From assembly GCF_002261225.1 (NCBI RefSeq), contig NZ_NEVM01000001.1:1302001-1366000 (forward strand): a DNA stretch of 64,000 nucleotides, read 5' to 3'. The DNA is from Bordetella genomosp. 10 (GTDB lineage: Bacteria; Pseudomonadota; Gammaproteobacteria; Burkholderiales; Burkholderiaceae_B). The first letter of the stretch is position 1, and every line of letters begins with the position of its first letter. Below are positions 19,483 through 27,401 of this stretch, piece by piece. Under the pieces are notes generated by a model. The model was not told the DNA's origin. It searched no databases and worked only from the letters and a program-made list of their open reading frames with translations. The translations under genes and the position numbers were made by a program.

Positions 19483-19604
19483 TCATCCTTCTTGATGAGA
19501 GGCGGCGACAGGGTGGCGCTCTGTCGCCTGTTCCGTCCGGCGCCGCCACGGGCCGATCGCCTGGGCGATGATGTCTTGCTGTATTTCCGAAGTGCCCGCG
19601 AGGG
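19483..19604 (-). pseudogene. C-terminal remnant of an acyl-CoA dehydrogenase gene
   Basis: Reading the minus strand directly after the CoA-transferase stop, in a different frame, gives about 40 codons beginning ALAGTSEIQQDIIAQAIG, followed by PWRRRTEQATERHP and a TGA at 19485-19483. GTSEIQxxIIAxxxxG is the conserved C-terminal helix of acyl-CoA dehydrogenases. There is no start codon and no catalytic body, and the stop sits in the ribosome-binding region of the next Bug gene. The parsimonious reading is that a CoA-transferase/dehydrogenase/Bug operon lost nearly the whole dehydrogenase by deletion. Not shown by any conventional ORF call. Confidence 0.7.
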
Positions 19605-20852
19605 CTATGGCCTGCTGCCGACGACGCCGTCGCGCACTAATGCCTCCACCTGCGCGTCGTCCAGCGCCAGCACGTCGCGCAATACGTCGGCGGTGTGCTC
19701 GGCATAGCGCGGCGGGGCGCGATAGCCTTCGATGGGGGCATTGGCGAAATGGATGGGGTTGCCGACCATCGGCAGGGATTTGCCGCTGTGGTGGTCCGCC
19801 TGCACCCGCGCGCCCCGGGCGCGGACCTGCGGATTTTCAAACACCTGCGACAGGTCGTTGACCTGGCCCACCGCGATGCCGCCGGCCGCCAGGCGCCGCT
19901 GCCATTCGCTGGCGGGGGCCGTGGCGAACACTTCGCGCAGCGCGTGTCCCATCGCCTCGCGGTTCGCGGCGCGCGCCTGGTTGACGGCGAAACGCGGGTC
20001 GACGGCCAGGTCGGGGCGGCCGATGAGGTCGCAGAAGCGCCGATATTGCGCATCGTTGCCCACCGTGATGACGATGCTGGTGCCCTGCGCGCAAGGGTAC
20101 ATGCCGGCGGGCACCCCGCCGCCGCCCGCCATGTTGCCGCGCCGCACCGGCAGTTGCCCGGACATCAGGTAGTGCATGGCATGGTGCGACATCAGCGCGA
20201 CGCAGGACTCCAGCAGGCTCAGGTCGATGTGCTCTCCGCTGCCGCCATTGGCGTCGCGGCGGTACAGCGCCGCGATGATGGCGATATCCGCGTACAGGCT
20301 GGTGACCACGTCCACCGCGCTGAAGCCCACGCGCATCGGCCCGTCTCCAGGCTGTCCATCCGGATGCCCGATGCTGTGCATCAGCCCGCCCTCGGCCTGG
20401 AAAATCGCGTCATAGCCCGGGCGCTCGCGCTCCGGTCCCGTCTGCCCGTAGCCCGTCACCGAGCAGTAGACGAGCCGCGGATTGACTTCCTTCAGCGATG
20501 CATAATCCAGCCCGTATTTCGCCAGCGTGCCGACCTTGTAGTTCTCGATCAGCACGTCGGACGCCGCCACCAGATGGCGCAGCAGCGCCTGCCCCTCGCT
20601 GCGCGTGAAGTCGACGGCGATGCCTTTCTTGTTGCGATTGGCCGCCAGGAAGATGGCCGACTCCAGGTCCGTGCGGTCGGCGTCTTCCTCGAAAAACGGC
20701 GGGCCGTAAAAGCGCGATTCGTCGCCCACGCCCGGGCGCTCCACCTTGATGACTTCGGCGCCCAGATCGCCCAGCATTTGCCCGGCGAGCGGACCGGCGA
20801 GTACGCGGCTCATGTCCAGCACCCGAACGCCGCTGAGTTGCCGTCCTGGCAT
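19605..20852 (-). CDS. CaiB/BaiF (class III) CoA-transferase
   Basis: 415-residue class III CoA-transferase. N-terminal VLDMSRVLAGPLAGQMLGDLGAEVIKVE, LIENYKVGTLAKYGLDY and the predicted catalytic aspartate at residue 181 (FSAVD) are present. Such enzymes move CoA from an acyl-CoA donor to a carboxylic acid. It lies between two Bug genes and ends exactly where the dehydrogenase remnant begins, so its last few residues (SRP) may come from the deletion junction. Substrate unknown; by analogy with the cluster at 26769-31036 a carboxylate imported by a Bug receptor is likely. Confidence 0.92.
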   Translation of the reverse strand: MPGRQLSGVRVLDMSRVLAGPLAGQMLGDLGAEVIKVERPGVGDESRFYGPPFFEEDADRTDLESAIFLAANRNKKGIAVDFTRSEGQALLRHLVAASDVLIENYKVGTLAKYGLDYASLKEVNPRLVYCSVTGYGQTGPERERPGYDAIFQAEGGLMHSIGHPDGQPGDGPMRVGFSAVDVVTSLYADIAIIAALYRRDANGGSGEHIDLSLLESCVALMSHHAMHYLMSGQLPVRRGNMAGGGGVPAGMYPCAQGTSIVITVGNDAQYRRFCDLIGRPDLAVDPRFAVNQARAANREAMGHALREVFATAPASEWQRRLAAGGIAVGQVNDLSQVFENPQVRARGARVQADHHSGKSLPMVGNPIHFANAPIEGYRAPPRYAEHTADVLRDVLALDDAQVEALVRDGVVGSRP

Positions 20853-20883
20853 ATATACGTTTCCTTTATCGTGATGGTGACGG

Positions 20884-21861
20884 TCAGAGATGGATGTTCG
20901 CCGTCTGGATGATCCTGGCCGAGATGGCGACTTGTTCCTTCAGGAAGGCGCGGAATTCATCCGGCGTCGTTCCCATGGGCTCGAAGCCGACGAGCTGGTC
21001 CTGGATATCGGGCGACCGCACGGCCTTGTTGAGCTCGACGCTCAGGCGTTCGACCAGGGGCCGCGGCGTCGCGCCGGGGGCGATATAGCCTATCCACGAG
21101 GAGAACGCGAAACCCGGATAGAACTCGGCAATGGCCGGCACATCGGGAACCTGCGCCTGGCGCTTGGCGGTCGTGACGGCCAGCAGGCGCAGCCGCTTGT
21201 CGTGCACCGCTTCCAGCGCGGTCGCCAGCGAGGCGAACAGCACCTGCACCCGGCCGCTGTACAGATCGGGCATCAGCGCCGAAATGCCTTGATAGGGCAC
21301 GTGCAGCATGTCTATGCCCGCCTCGGCTTTCAGGTATTCGCCGCACAGGTGATTGGTGGAGCCGATGCCGGCCGAGCCGAACGTGATCCGCCCGGGGTTG
21401 CGTTTGGCGTAATCGATGAATTCCGCGAACGTCTTGGCGGGCAGCGACGGATGCACCAGCAGCGTATGCGCGGTGCGGTGCGTCATCGAAATCGGCGCGA
21501 TGTCGGTATCCAGCTTGTAGCGCAACTTGCCCTTGTTCAGCGTTTCGTTGACCGCGAGATTGTTGGTGGCCAACGCCAGGGTCCTGCCATTCGGCGCGGC
21601 GCGCGCCAGTTGGCTGGTGCCGATCATCGTGCCGCCGCCGGGCTTGTTCTCCACGATGATGTTCAGGCCCGTGTTTTCCTGCACCTTGCGCATGATGGCG
21701 CGCGTGGATGTGTCGGTGGAGCCGCCGGCGGTGAACGGCACGATCATCGTGGCGGGCGATTCGGGCAGGCCGGGATCGGTGGCTGCCAGCGCCGTCCTGC
21801 CGGACAGCATTGGAGCGGCGCAGGCAGCGGCCGCCGCCTGCAGCAGTGTTCTGCGCTGCAT
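20884..21861 (-). CDS. Bug-family (TctC-like) tripartite tricarboxylate receptor
   Basis: 325-residue periplasmic receptor with an RR-containing signal (MQRRTLLQAAAAA, cleavage near ALAA) and mature motifs MIVPFTAGGSTDTSTRAIM, IVENKPGGGTMIG and MLHVPYQGISALMPDL. It follows the SMP-30 gene by 31 bp and precedes the CoA-transferase by 31 bp, so it is one transcription unit. The paired arginines followed by TLLQ resemble a Tat signal but could equally be Sec-dependent. Confidence 0.92.
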   Translation of the reverse strand: MQRRTLLQAAAAACAAPMLSGRTALAATDPGLPESPATMIVPFTAGGSTDTSTRAIMRKVQENTGLNIIVENKPGGGTMIGTSQLARAAPNGRTLALATNNLAVNETLNKGKLRYKLDTDIAPISMTHRTAHTLLVHPSLPAKTFAEFIDYAKRNPGRITFGSAGIGSTNHLCGEYLKAEAGIDMLHVPYQGISALMPDLYSGRVQVLFASLATALEAVHDKRLRLLAVTTAKRQAQVPDVPAIAEFYPGFAFSSWIGYIAPGATPRPLVERLSVELNKAVRSPDIQDQLVGFEPMGTTPDEFRAFLKEQVAISARIIQTANIHL

Positions 21862-21892
21862 GTTTGTCTCCTGAGCGGCGCGCCGGCGGCGT

Positions 21893-22756
21893 TCAAGCGC
21901 CGGTCGGCGGCACGGCGACGGAGGCCGTCAGCACCGAGTGCGAGTGCGCTTCCGTGATGTACAAGTCCTGTCCCTGCGGGCCGCCGAGCGCAATGTTGGT
22001 CGTCATGGCCCCCTGCGGGCATTGCACTTCCAGGCGAGGGCGGCCGCGCTCGTCGAATACCCATACCGAGCCCATGCCGGCATGGGCGATGTAGAGGTTG
22101 CCCTGTTTGTCCAGGGCCAGGCCGTCGGGACCGGTTCCACCGGATAGCTGAATCCAGGTGCCGACCCGGCCCACGCCGCCCTTGCGCCGCAGCGGCACGC
22201 GCCATACGGCATTGGCCCGGGTCACGGCCAGGTACAGGAAGCGGTCGTCAGGCGTCACGACCAGGCCGTTGGGGCTGGGAATGCCGTCCAGCACCAGTTC
22301 GACGGTGCCGTTTGCGCGCAGCACCCATACGCGGCCGTCCGGCCGGCGCAGGTCGCTCTCGCCCTGATCGGTGAAGAAGAGGTCGCCGGCGCTGTTGAAG
22401 GTCAGGTCGTTCAGGCCGCGGAACGGCTCGTACATGGCGCCCGCCAGCACGGTGTCCAGCTTGCCGCTGGCGGGATCGAACTTCAGCAGGCCCTTGCTGT
22501 GGTCGGCGATGTAGATGCATGCGTCACGGCCGATCTTCAGCCCGTTGGGCTCGCCGTCATATTCGAGCGCCAGGCTCACGTCCCGCTGCGGCGTGATCTT
22601 GAAGATCTGGCCGTAGGGCACGTTGACGACGTAGAGATTGCCGTGGGCATCGAATACCGGACCTTCCAGGATGCCCTCGCGCCGGCCGGCCTTCCAGAGC
22701 GTTTCGGGAATGGGCGCATGCACCTGCGCGGTCACCACAGGGGGAGCGGCGAACAT
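21893..22756 (-). CDS. SMP-30/gluconolactonase/LRE family protein
   Basis: 287-residue six-bladed beta-propeller of the SMP-30/gluconolactonase family, which hydrolyses sugar or aromatic lactones using a divalent metal. Characteristic strands are EGPVFDAHGNLYVVN, GLNDLTFNSAGDLFFTD and SPNGLVVTPDDRFLYLA, with the expected Glu, Asn and Asp ligands. ATG 22756 (MFAAPPV) is chosen because AGGAG stands 10 bp upstream; longer alternatives start at 22777 and 22807. No signal peptide. First gene after the LysR regulator on the same strand. Confidence 0.88.
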   Translation of the reverse strand: MFAAPPVVTAQVHAPIPETLWKAGRREGILEGPVFDAHGNLYVVNVPYGQIFKITPQRDVSLALEYDGEPNGLKIGRDACIYIADHSKGLLKFDPASGKLDTVLAGAMYEPFRGLNDLTFNSAGDLFFTDQGESDLRRPDGRVWVLRANGTVELVLDGIPSPNGLVVTPDDRFLYLAVTRANAVWRVPLRRKGGVGRVGTWIQLSGGTGPDGLALDKQGNLYIAHAGMGSVWVFDERGRPRLEVQCPQGAMTTNIALGGPQGQDLYITEAHSHSVLTASVAVPPTGA

Positions 22757-22920
22757 ATGGGGAAGTCTCCTATGCATTGAAATGCGCCGGCTTCCCCCTT
22801 GCGGCAAACCGGCCAGATGCCGGTTGACAGGGGTGTTGGTGTTTCATAGCCGAAACGCTGCGCGTGCCAGGAAGAATTCTATGCAGGGGAGATTTGACGG
22901 CCTAGTGGCGTCATCGGAAT

Positions 22921-22946
22921 CCATCGTTCCGATAATGCAACGATGG
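22921..22946. promoter_or_regulatory. Perfect inverted repeat upstream of the SMP-30 operon
   Basis: CCATCGTT, ten bases, AACGATGG: an exact 8-10-8 inverted repeat in the 252-bp gap between the LysR gene and SMP-30, about 165 bp from the SMP-30 start. A second, shorter hairpin (AACCGGC-CAGAT-GCCGGTT) is at 22807-22825. The longer one has dyad dimensions usual for a dimeric repressor site; the shorter may be a leader hairpin. Confidence 0.4.
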
Positions 22947-23008
22947 TCCGTGTGCGCGCGGATCTGGAGCCGTCGCTGGCCTTGGCCGTGCAAGGCAGCC
23001 GACGCTGG

Positions 23009-23899
23009 TCATGGTGACGATGTGGCCCGCAGCAGCGATTGCACGAATGCCGCGGTGGCACGTCCCAGGCGGCGTTCCGGGTGGCGGAGCATTTTGAAGT
23101 TGCGCGCGGGCAGCGGCCAGGGGAGTTCGACGATCTGGCCTGCCTTTACCCTGGGCGCCGCCGCCAGGTCGGAGATGCCGGCTATCAGCGCCTTGTTCGC
23201 CAGCGTTTGCAGGACGGCGCCGTTGGATGGCAGTTGCAGGCAGACGTTCAGGCGGCTTACGTTCACCCCCGAGCGCGCCAGTCCATGGGTGAGATGATCC
23301 CGCGTTCCGGAGCCCGGTTCCCGCATGACCCAGGTTGCCGCTTCGAGGCATGCCGGCGTGAGGGGACGGCCGGCCAGAGGGCTGTCCATCGAGGCATAGA
23401 GCCGCACGTGATCCGCGCCGACCACCGTGCTTTCGAGCGGAAATTCGATGCTGTCGCTTTCCACGAAGGCGACGTCCACGTCTCCCTGGTTCAACAGCGC
23501 CGCCGCCTGGGTGGTGTTGCCGACCCGGAGATCCAGCGAGATGCCGGGATGCGCGACGGCGAAGCTGGCCATGCGGTTGGGCAACCAGTAGGTCGCCACG
23601 GTCTGGCTCGCGGCGATTCGCACTTCGCCTTGCAGCAGACCCGCCAGGTCGTCGAGCACGCGCTTCGCGTCGTCCGCCCTGGCCAGCACCGCGTGGGCCT
23701 CCGGCAGGAAACGCTTGCCCTCCGCCGTCAGCTCCAGTCTGCGTCCGACCCGGTCGAACAGCTTCGTCGAGTGCCTGTCCTCGAGCGCGGCGATGGCGGC
23801 GCTGACTGCCGGCTGCGTCAAATGCAAGCGCGATGCCGCCTTGGTCATGTTCAACATGTCCGCGACGGCGGTAAAGATGCGGAGCTGCTCGAGAGTCAT
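23009..23899 (-). CDS. LysR-family regulator, YeiE/CysB-like position next to yeiH
   Basis: 296-residue LysR-type regulator: winged helix-turn-helix MTLEQLRIFTAVADMLNMTK through LFDRVGRRLELTAEGKRFLP, then a periplasmic-binding-like effector domain. It is divergent from a yeiH-type exporter, 75 bp away, exactly as yeiE and yeiH are in enterobacteria, where YeiE responds to sulfite. A perfect dyad sits between the two genes. It may also control the SMP-30/Bug/CoA-transferase genes immediately downstream on its own strand. Confidence 0.9.
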   Translation of the reverse strand: MTLEQLRIFTAVADMLNMTKAASRLHLTQPAVSAAIAALEDRHSTKLFDRVGRRLELTAEGKRFLPEAHAVLARADDAKRVLDDLAGLLQGEVRIAASQTVATYWLPNRMASFAVAHPGISLDLRVGNTTQAAALLNQGDVDVAFVESDSIEFPLESTVVGADHVRLYASMDSPLAGRPLTPACLEAATWVMREPGSGTRDHLTHGLARSGVNVSRLNVCLQLPSNGAVLQTLANKALIAGISDLAAAPRVKAGQIVELPWPLPARNFKMLRHPERRLGRATAAFVQSLLRATSSP

Positions 23900-23915
23900 T
23901 AAATAACTTTAGCTT

Positions 23916-23935
23916 ATTGTTTCGACTCAAACAAT
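23916..23935. promoter_or_regulatory. Perfect dyad between LysR gene and yeiH-like gene
   Basis: ATTGTTT, CGACTC, AAACAAT: an exact 7-6-7 inverted repeat 17 bp from the LysR start and 40 bp from the exporter start. Position and symmetry fit the autoregulatory and activating site of a divergently placed LysR protein. Confidence 0.55.
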
Positions 23936-23974
23936 GAATTGGAGTTTTATAGGATCGACTTCCACAATGGTGGG

Positions 23975-25009
23975 ATGAACTCGTTGACACGTCTGCATCC
24001 CGTCGTCCCAGGGCTTATCTTGAGCGCTGGTGTTGCCCTCGCATCCGTCATGGCGGAACAAGCTGAAATCGCGCTGACAGGGCGAGCATGGCTGGAGGCG
24101 CTGGTGATCGCGATCCTGCTGGGCGCGCTGGTGCGGACGATCTGGCGGCCGGCCGGCCATTTCAAGCGAGGCATCGGCTTCTCCGCGAAGACGGCGCTGG
24201 AAGTCGCGGTCGCGCTGATGGGCGCGCAGATCAGTTTCGGCGCGGTGGCGCGCGCGGGCCTGCCGCTGGTCGCGGGCATCGCCGGCACCGTCGTGGTCGC
24301 CATCGCTTTCAGCTTCATGTTAGGCCGCAGCCTCGGCCTGCCCGGCAAGATGTCCCTGCTCGTCGCCTGTGGCAACGCGATCTGCGGCAATAGCGCGATC
24401 GCCGCGGTGGCGCCCGTCATCGACGCGGACAGCGACGATGTCGCGACGTCCATCGCCTTCACCGCGGTGCTGGGCATCGCCGTCGTGATCGCGCTGCCGT
24501 TCATCGCCGGCGCGTTGCATCTGTCGCCGCAGAGCGGAGGCATCCTGGCGGGGTTGACGGTCTATGCGGTGCCCCAGGTCATCGCCGCCGCGGGCCCGAT
24601 GGGCGCGGCGGCGATCCAGGTGGGCACGCTCGTCAAGCTGGTGCGTGTGCTGATGCTGGGCCCCGTGGTCGCCGTGGTCTCCCTTTTGATCAGCCGGCGC
24701 GCGGCCGCGCCGGGGACCGCGTCCCGGGTGAACATGCGTTCCTTCACGCGCTTCATGCCGGTTTTCATTCTTGCCTTCCTGGCGCTTGCCATGGCGCGCT
24801 CGCTGGACGTGTTGCCTCATGCCTTGCTGAGCCCGGCCCAAAGCGTCAGCAACCTGCTTACGGTATTGGCGATGGCGGGGCTGGGATTGGGCGTGGATTT
24901 GCGCAGCGTTACGGCGGCGGGACCGCGCGTGGTGATCGTCGTCACGGCCTCGCTGCTCCTGCTCGGTCTCATCGCGTACGCGATGCTCCGTTTCATGGGA
25001 CTGACCTGA
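23975..25009 (+). CDS. YeiH-family (UPF0324) putative sulfite/sulfate exporter
   Basis: 344-residue inner-membrane protein with about ten hydrophobic helices and the family landmarks KTALEVAVALMGAQISFG and CGNAICGNSAIAAVAPVI. YeiH proteins are annotated as putative sulfate/sulfite exporters. ATG 23975 is taken as the start; a TTG at 23939 would add 12 polar residues. The divergent LysR gene and the sulfite-releasing desulfinase 3 kb away support a role in removing sulfite, but the transported ion is not proved by sequence. Confidence 0.85.
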   Translation: MNSLTRLHPVVPGLILSAGVALASVMAEQAEIALTGRAWLEALVIAILLGALVRTIWRPAGHFKRGIGFSAKTALEVAVALMGAQISFGAVARAGLPLVAGIAGTVVVAIAFSFMLGRSLGLPGKMSLLVACGNAICGNSAIAAVAPVIDADSDDVATSIAFTAVLGIAVVIALPFIAGALHLSPQSGGILAGLTVYAVPQVIAAAGPMGAAAIQVGTLVKLVRVLMLGPVVAVVSLLISRRAAAPGTASRVNMRSFTRFMPVFILAFLALAMARSLDVLPHALLSPAQSVSNLLTVLAMAGLGLGVDLRSVTAAGPRVVIVVTASLLLLGLIAYAMLRFMGLT

Positions 25010-25039
25010 GCCGGGCAAGCCCGGATAGCGCCGGCGCGA

Positions 25040-25071
25040 AAAATCCAGGATTTTCTGGTTTGATTTTCTGG
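25040..25071. repeat. Short palindrome and 10-bp direct repeat before the DsrE gene
   Basis: AAAATCC-A-GGATTTT (25040-25054) overlaps the first of two exact copies of GATTTTCTGG (25049-25058 and 25062-25071, 13-bp period). It lies 80 bp upstream of the DsrE start, in a region without a gene. Possible activator-binding direct repeat. Confidence 0.35.
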
Positions 25072-25150
25072 TCTTATAGTGATCGGTCTTCAGGCGCGGC
25101 TTCGCCGGCGTCCTGGAGCCATCCATTCGATAAAGCTAAGGAGACATTGC

Positions 25151-25702
25151 ATGCGTCGTCTGTCTGTCCTGGTCGCCGTGGCCGGCGTGGCCTTCTCGGC
25201 TTGCGCCGTGGCCGAGCAACCCGCCGGATTCTGGAGCACGCCCACCATCGAGGGCTACGGCAAGATCCATTATTTGCCGAACGCGGCCTATAAGCCGGAC
25301 CCGAAGCAAACCTACAAGATCGTCTTCGCATTGACGCAAGCCGCGAAGTCGCCTGATCAAGTGAATCCCGCGCTGGATCGCGTGGCGCGCACCGTCAACC
25401 TGTACGTCGCGGCCGGCGTTCCGTTGAAGCACCTGAAATTCGTCGCCGTCGCATCGGGCGCCGCGACGCAGTTGGTGCTCGACGACGCCCATTACCAGGC
25501 CGCTTTCAAGACCGCCAATCCCAATCTGCCCCTGATCGAAAAACTGCGCAAGGCGGGGGTGGACGTGGCCGTGTGCGCCCAGGCCGTGGCCGAACATGAT
25601 TTCCAGTACGAATGGGTGGACAAACATGTAACGCTGGCCTTGTCGGCCTTGACCACGGTCACCACGCTTGAACATCAAGGCTATGATCTGATGGCTCTCT
25701 AA
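25151..25702 (+). CDS. Exported DsrE-family protein
   Basis: 183-residue protein; ATG 25151 follows AAGGAGA by a few bases and starts a clear signal peptide (MRRLSVLVAVAGVAFSACAV), with a possible lipobox at FSAC. The mature part is a DsrE/DsrF-like fold: YKIVFALTQAAKSPDQVNPA, NLYVAAGVPLKHLKFVAVAS and VDVAVCAQAVAEHDF, the last carrying a cysteine at the place of the family's sulfur-carrying Cys. Most DsrE proteins are cytoplasmic sulfur carriers, so export is notable. Followed 18 bp later by an orphan binding protein. Confidence 0.82.
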   Translation: MRRLSVLVAVAGVAFSACAVAEQPAGFWSTPTIEGYGKIHYLPNAAYKPDPKQTYKIVFALTQAAKSPDQVNPALDRVARTVNLYVAAGVPLKHLKFVAVASGAATQLVLDDAHYQAAFKTANPNLPLIEKLRKAGVDVAVCAQAVAEHDFQYEWVDKHVTLALSALTTVTTLEHQGYDLMAL

Positions 25703-25720
25703 AAAAGAAGGGGTTCTGCC

Positions 25721-26743
25721 ATGTGGATTCTTCGTGTCGCCAGCGGGACCATGCTGGGAATGGCCGCGGTCGCCGCGGTGGTGGGCGCCGGATCGGCGGT
25801 GGCGTTGACGGAAAACGCGCCTTCCTCTCCCACTACGATAGCGCCGCCGGATTCCTCGATGGCGCCCCCTTGGCAGAATGGCCGGAACAACGATGCCGTC
25901 TCGCGCGGCTTCGAGTTCACCGTTCCGGACGCCGACAATCTCGCCGATTTCCACGGCGATCCCGCCCACCCGGCGTTGTCGCTTTACGTCGGCGGCAATT
26001 ATTTCTTCGCCATGGCGCCGCTGGTCCAGGCGTTCGAGAAGAAATACCCCGAGTACAAGGGGCGCTTGTATTGGGAAACCTTGCCGCCGGGCTTGCTGGT
26101 GCGGCAAATGAAGGCCGGCGGCAGGGTGACGGTGGGCAATATGACCTGGACGGTCAAGCCGGACGTCTACCTGGCGGGACTGGGGGCGGTGAAGAAGCAG
26201 ATAGAGGACGGGCTGTTGCAGGCGCCGGCGGTGCCCTATGTCACCAACACGCTCACCATCATGGTGGCGTCCGGCAATCCCAAGGGCGTCAAGAGCCTCG
26301 CCGATCTCGACCGGGACGACGTCAAGCTCGCCATGCCCAATCCCGAGTTCGAAGGGATCGCGCGCCAGATCCAGTCGTCGCTGGAGAAGGCCGGAGGCAA
26401 GGACCTGGCGCAAAAGGTCTATCACGACCGGGTCGGGCGCGGCGGCACCCTTCTGACCCACATCCATCATCGCCAGACGCCGCTGTGGATCATGCAGGGC
26501 AGGGCCGACGCGGGCGTGACATGGCAATCCGAGGCCATGTTCCAGGAGCAGGCGGGCCATCCGATCGGCCACGTCGATATTCCCGCCTACCAGAACACGA
26601 CCGCCATCTATGCTGGAGCCATCGTCAAGGGCACCCAGCACAGGAAGGCGGCCCAGCGCTGGCTGGATTTCATCCGTTCCAATGAGGGCGTGGCGATTTT
26701 CAAGCAGTACGGTTTCCAGCGCTACGAGGGCAAGGGGGCCTGA
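25721..26743 (+). CDS. Orphan periplasmic type 2 substrate-binding protein (ModA-like)
   Basis: 340-residue exported protein: signal MWILRVASGTMLGMAAVAAV ending near AVAL, then a linker and a type II solute-binding fold with SLYVGGNYFFAMAPLVQAFE, ITNTL-like TNTLTIMVASGNPKGVKSLADL and ADAGVTWQSEAMFQ, resembling molybdate/tungstate binding proteins but longer than ModA (about 260). No permease or ATPase follows, so it may work with a distant transporter or as a sensor. It shares an operon with the DsrE protein. Ligand unknown. Confidence 0.8.
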   Translation: MWILRVASGTMLGMAAVAAVVGAGSAVALTENAPSSPTTIAPPDSSMAPPWQNGRNNDAVSRGFEFTVPDADNLADFHGDPAHPALSLYVGGNYFFAMAPLVQAFEKKYPEYKGRLYWETLPPGLLVRQMKAGGRVTVGNMTWTVKPDVYLAGLGAVKKQIEDGLLQAPAVPYVTNTLTIMVASGNPKGVKSLADLDRDDVKLAMPNPEFEGIARQIQSSLEKAGGKDLAQKVYHDRVGRGGTLLTHIHHRQTPLWIMQGRADAGVTWQSEAMFQEQAGHPIGHVDIPAYQNTTAIYAGAIVKGTQHRKAAQRWLDFIRSNEGVAIFKQYGFQRYEGKGA

Positions 26744-26768
26744 CTCGCCTGCACGCCTGTCTCGGGCA

Positions 26769-27344
26769 TCAGGCCGGGTCGTTCGAATAGCCGGAAATGA
26801 ACGTTTTCGCCTCTCCCGTATTCATGTCGAAGACATGCCGGGAGATCCGGCCGATGTTGCCGCCGTAGACGTGGATGCTGATGGAGACGCGGTCGTCGAA
26901 CACATTGGAAACGCGATGAATGTCGCCGAGGCGCGGCGACACCATGTCGACGTCGCCGGGCGTGAGCACGTCTTCTCCCAACAGGCGCATCGGTTCGCCC
27001 GGATTTTGCCTGGCGAAGAGCTCGGCGCGCTCGGAGCCGCGCATCATGCCTATCAACGCCCAGACCGTGTGGTTGTGGATAGGCGTTTTTTGGCCGGGAC
27101 CCCATACGAAACTGACTACCGAATATCTGTCCCGCGGGTCGGCGTGCAGAAGGTATTGCTGGTAATACTGGGGATGCGGTTGTGCCAGTTCCTCCGGCAG
27201 CCAGTCGTCGTTGGATACCAGATCCGCCAACAATCCGCGGCCCGTTGCCAGGATGGCTTCTTCCTCGCCGGCGGACTGCTCGACAAGCCGGGTGAACGTT
27301 TCGACGAATCGCTGAAAGCGGGGGGCGGAAACCGTGGTGGTCAT
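26769..27344 (-). CDS. mdo: 3-mercaptopropionate dioxygenase (cysteine dioxygenase superfamily)
   Basis: 191-residue cupin that inserts O2 into a thiol to give a sulfinate. Iron ligands are His90 and His92 (PIHNH) and His143 (GDIHRV); the Ser-His-Tyr triad is Ser156, His158, Tyr160 (SISIHVY). Arg169 is at the place I recall for the carboxylate-binding Arg168 of Azotobacter vinelandii 3-mercaptopropionate dioxygenase, whereas mammalian-type cysteine dioxygenase uses an N-terminal Arg. It is the last gene of an operon with the desulfinase and CoA-transferase, which accept its product 3-sulfinopropionate. Some members also accept cysteine or cysteamine. Confidence 0.88.
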   Translation of the reverse strand: MTTTVSAPRFQRFVETFTRLVEQSAGEEEAILATGRGLLADLVSNDDWLPEELAQPHPQYYQQYLLHADPRDRYSVVSFVWGPGQKTPIHNHTVWALIGMMRGSERAELFARQNPGEPMRLLGEDVLTPGDVDMVSPRLGDIHRVSNVFDDRVSISIHVYGGNIGRISRHVFDMNTGEAKTFISGYSNDPA

Positions 27345-27401
27345 CGTATTCTCCTATGAGACTTGTTTTTTCCGGCGGTTATCGGCGGAGCGGCTCCGGG
27401 G

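Noticed and set aside
26769..27344. Thiol dioxygenase as a plain cysteine dioxygenase
   Set aside because: The Arg at 169 rather than near the N-terminus, and the sulfinopropionate operon, favour 3-mercaptopropionate; cysteine remains possible as a side substrate.
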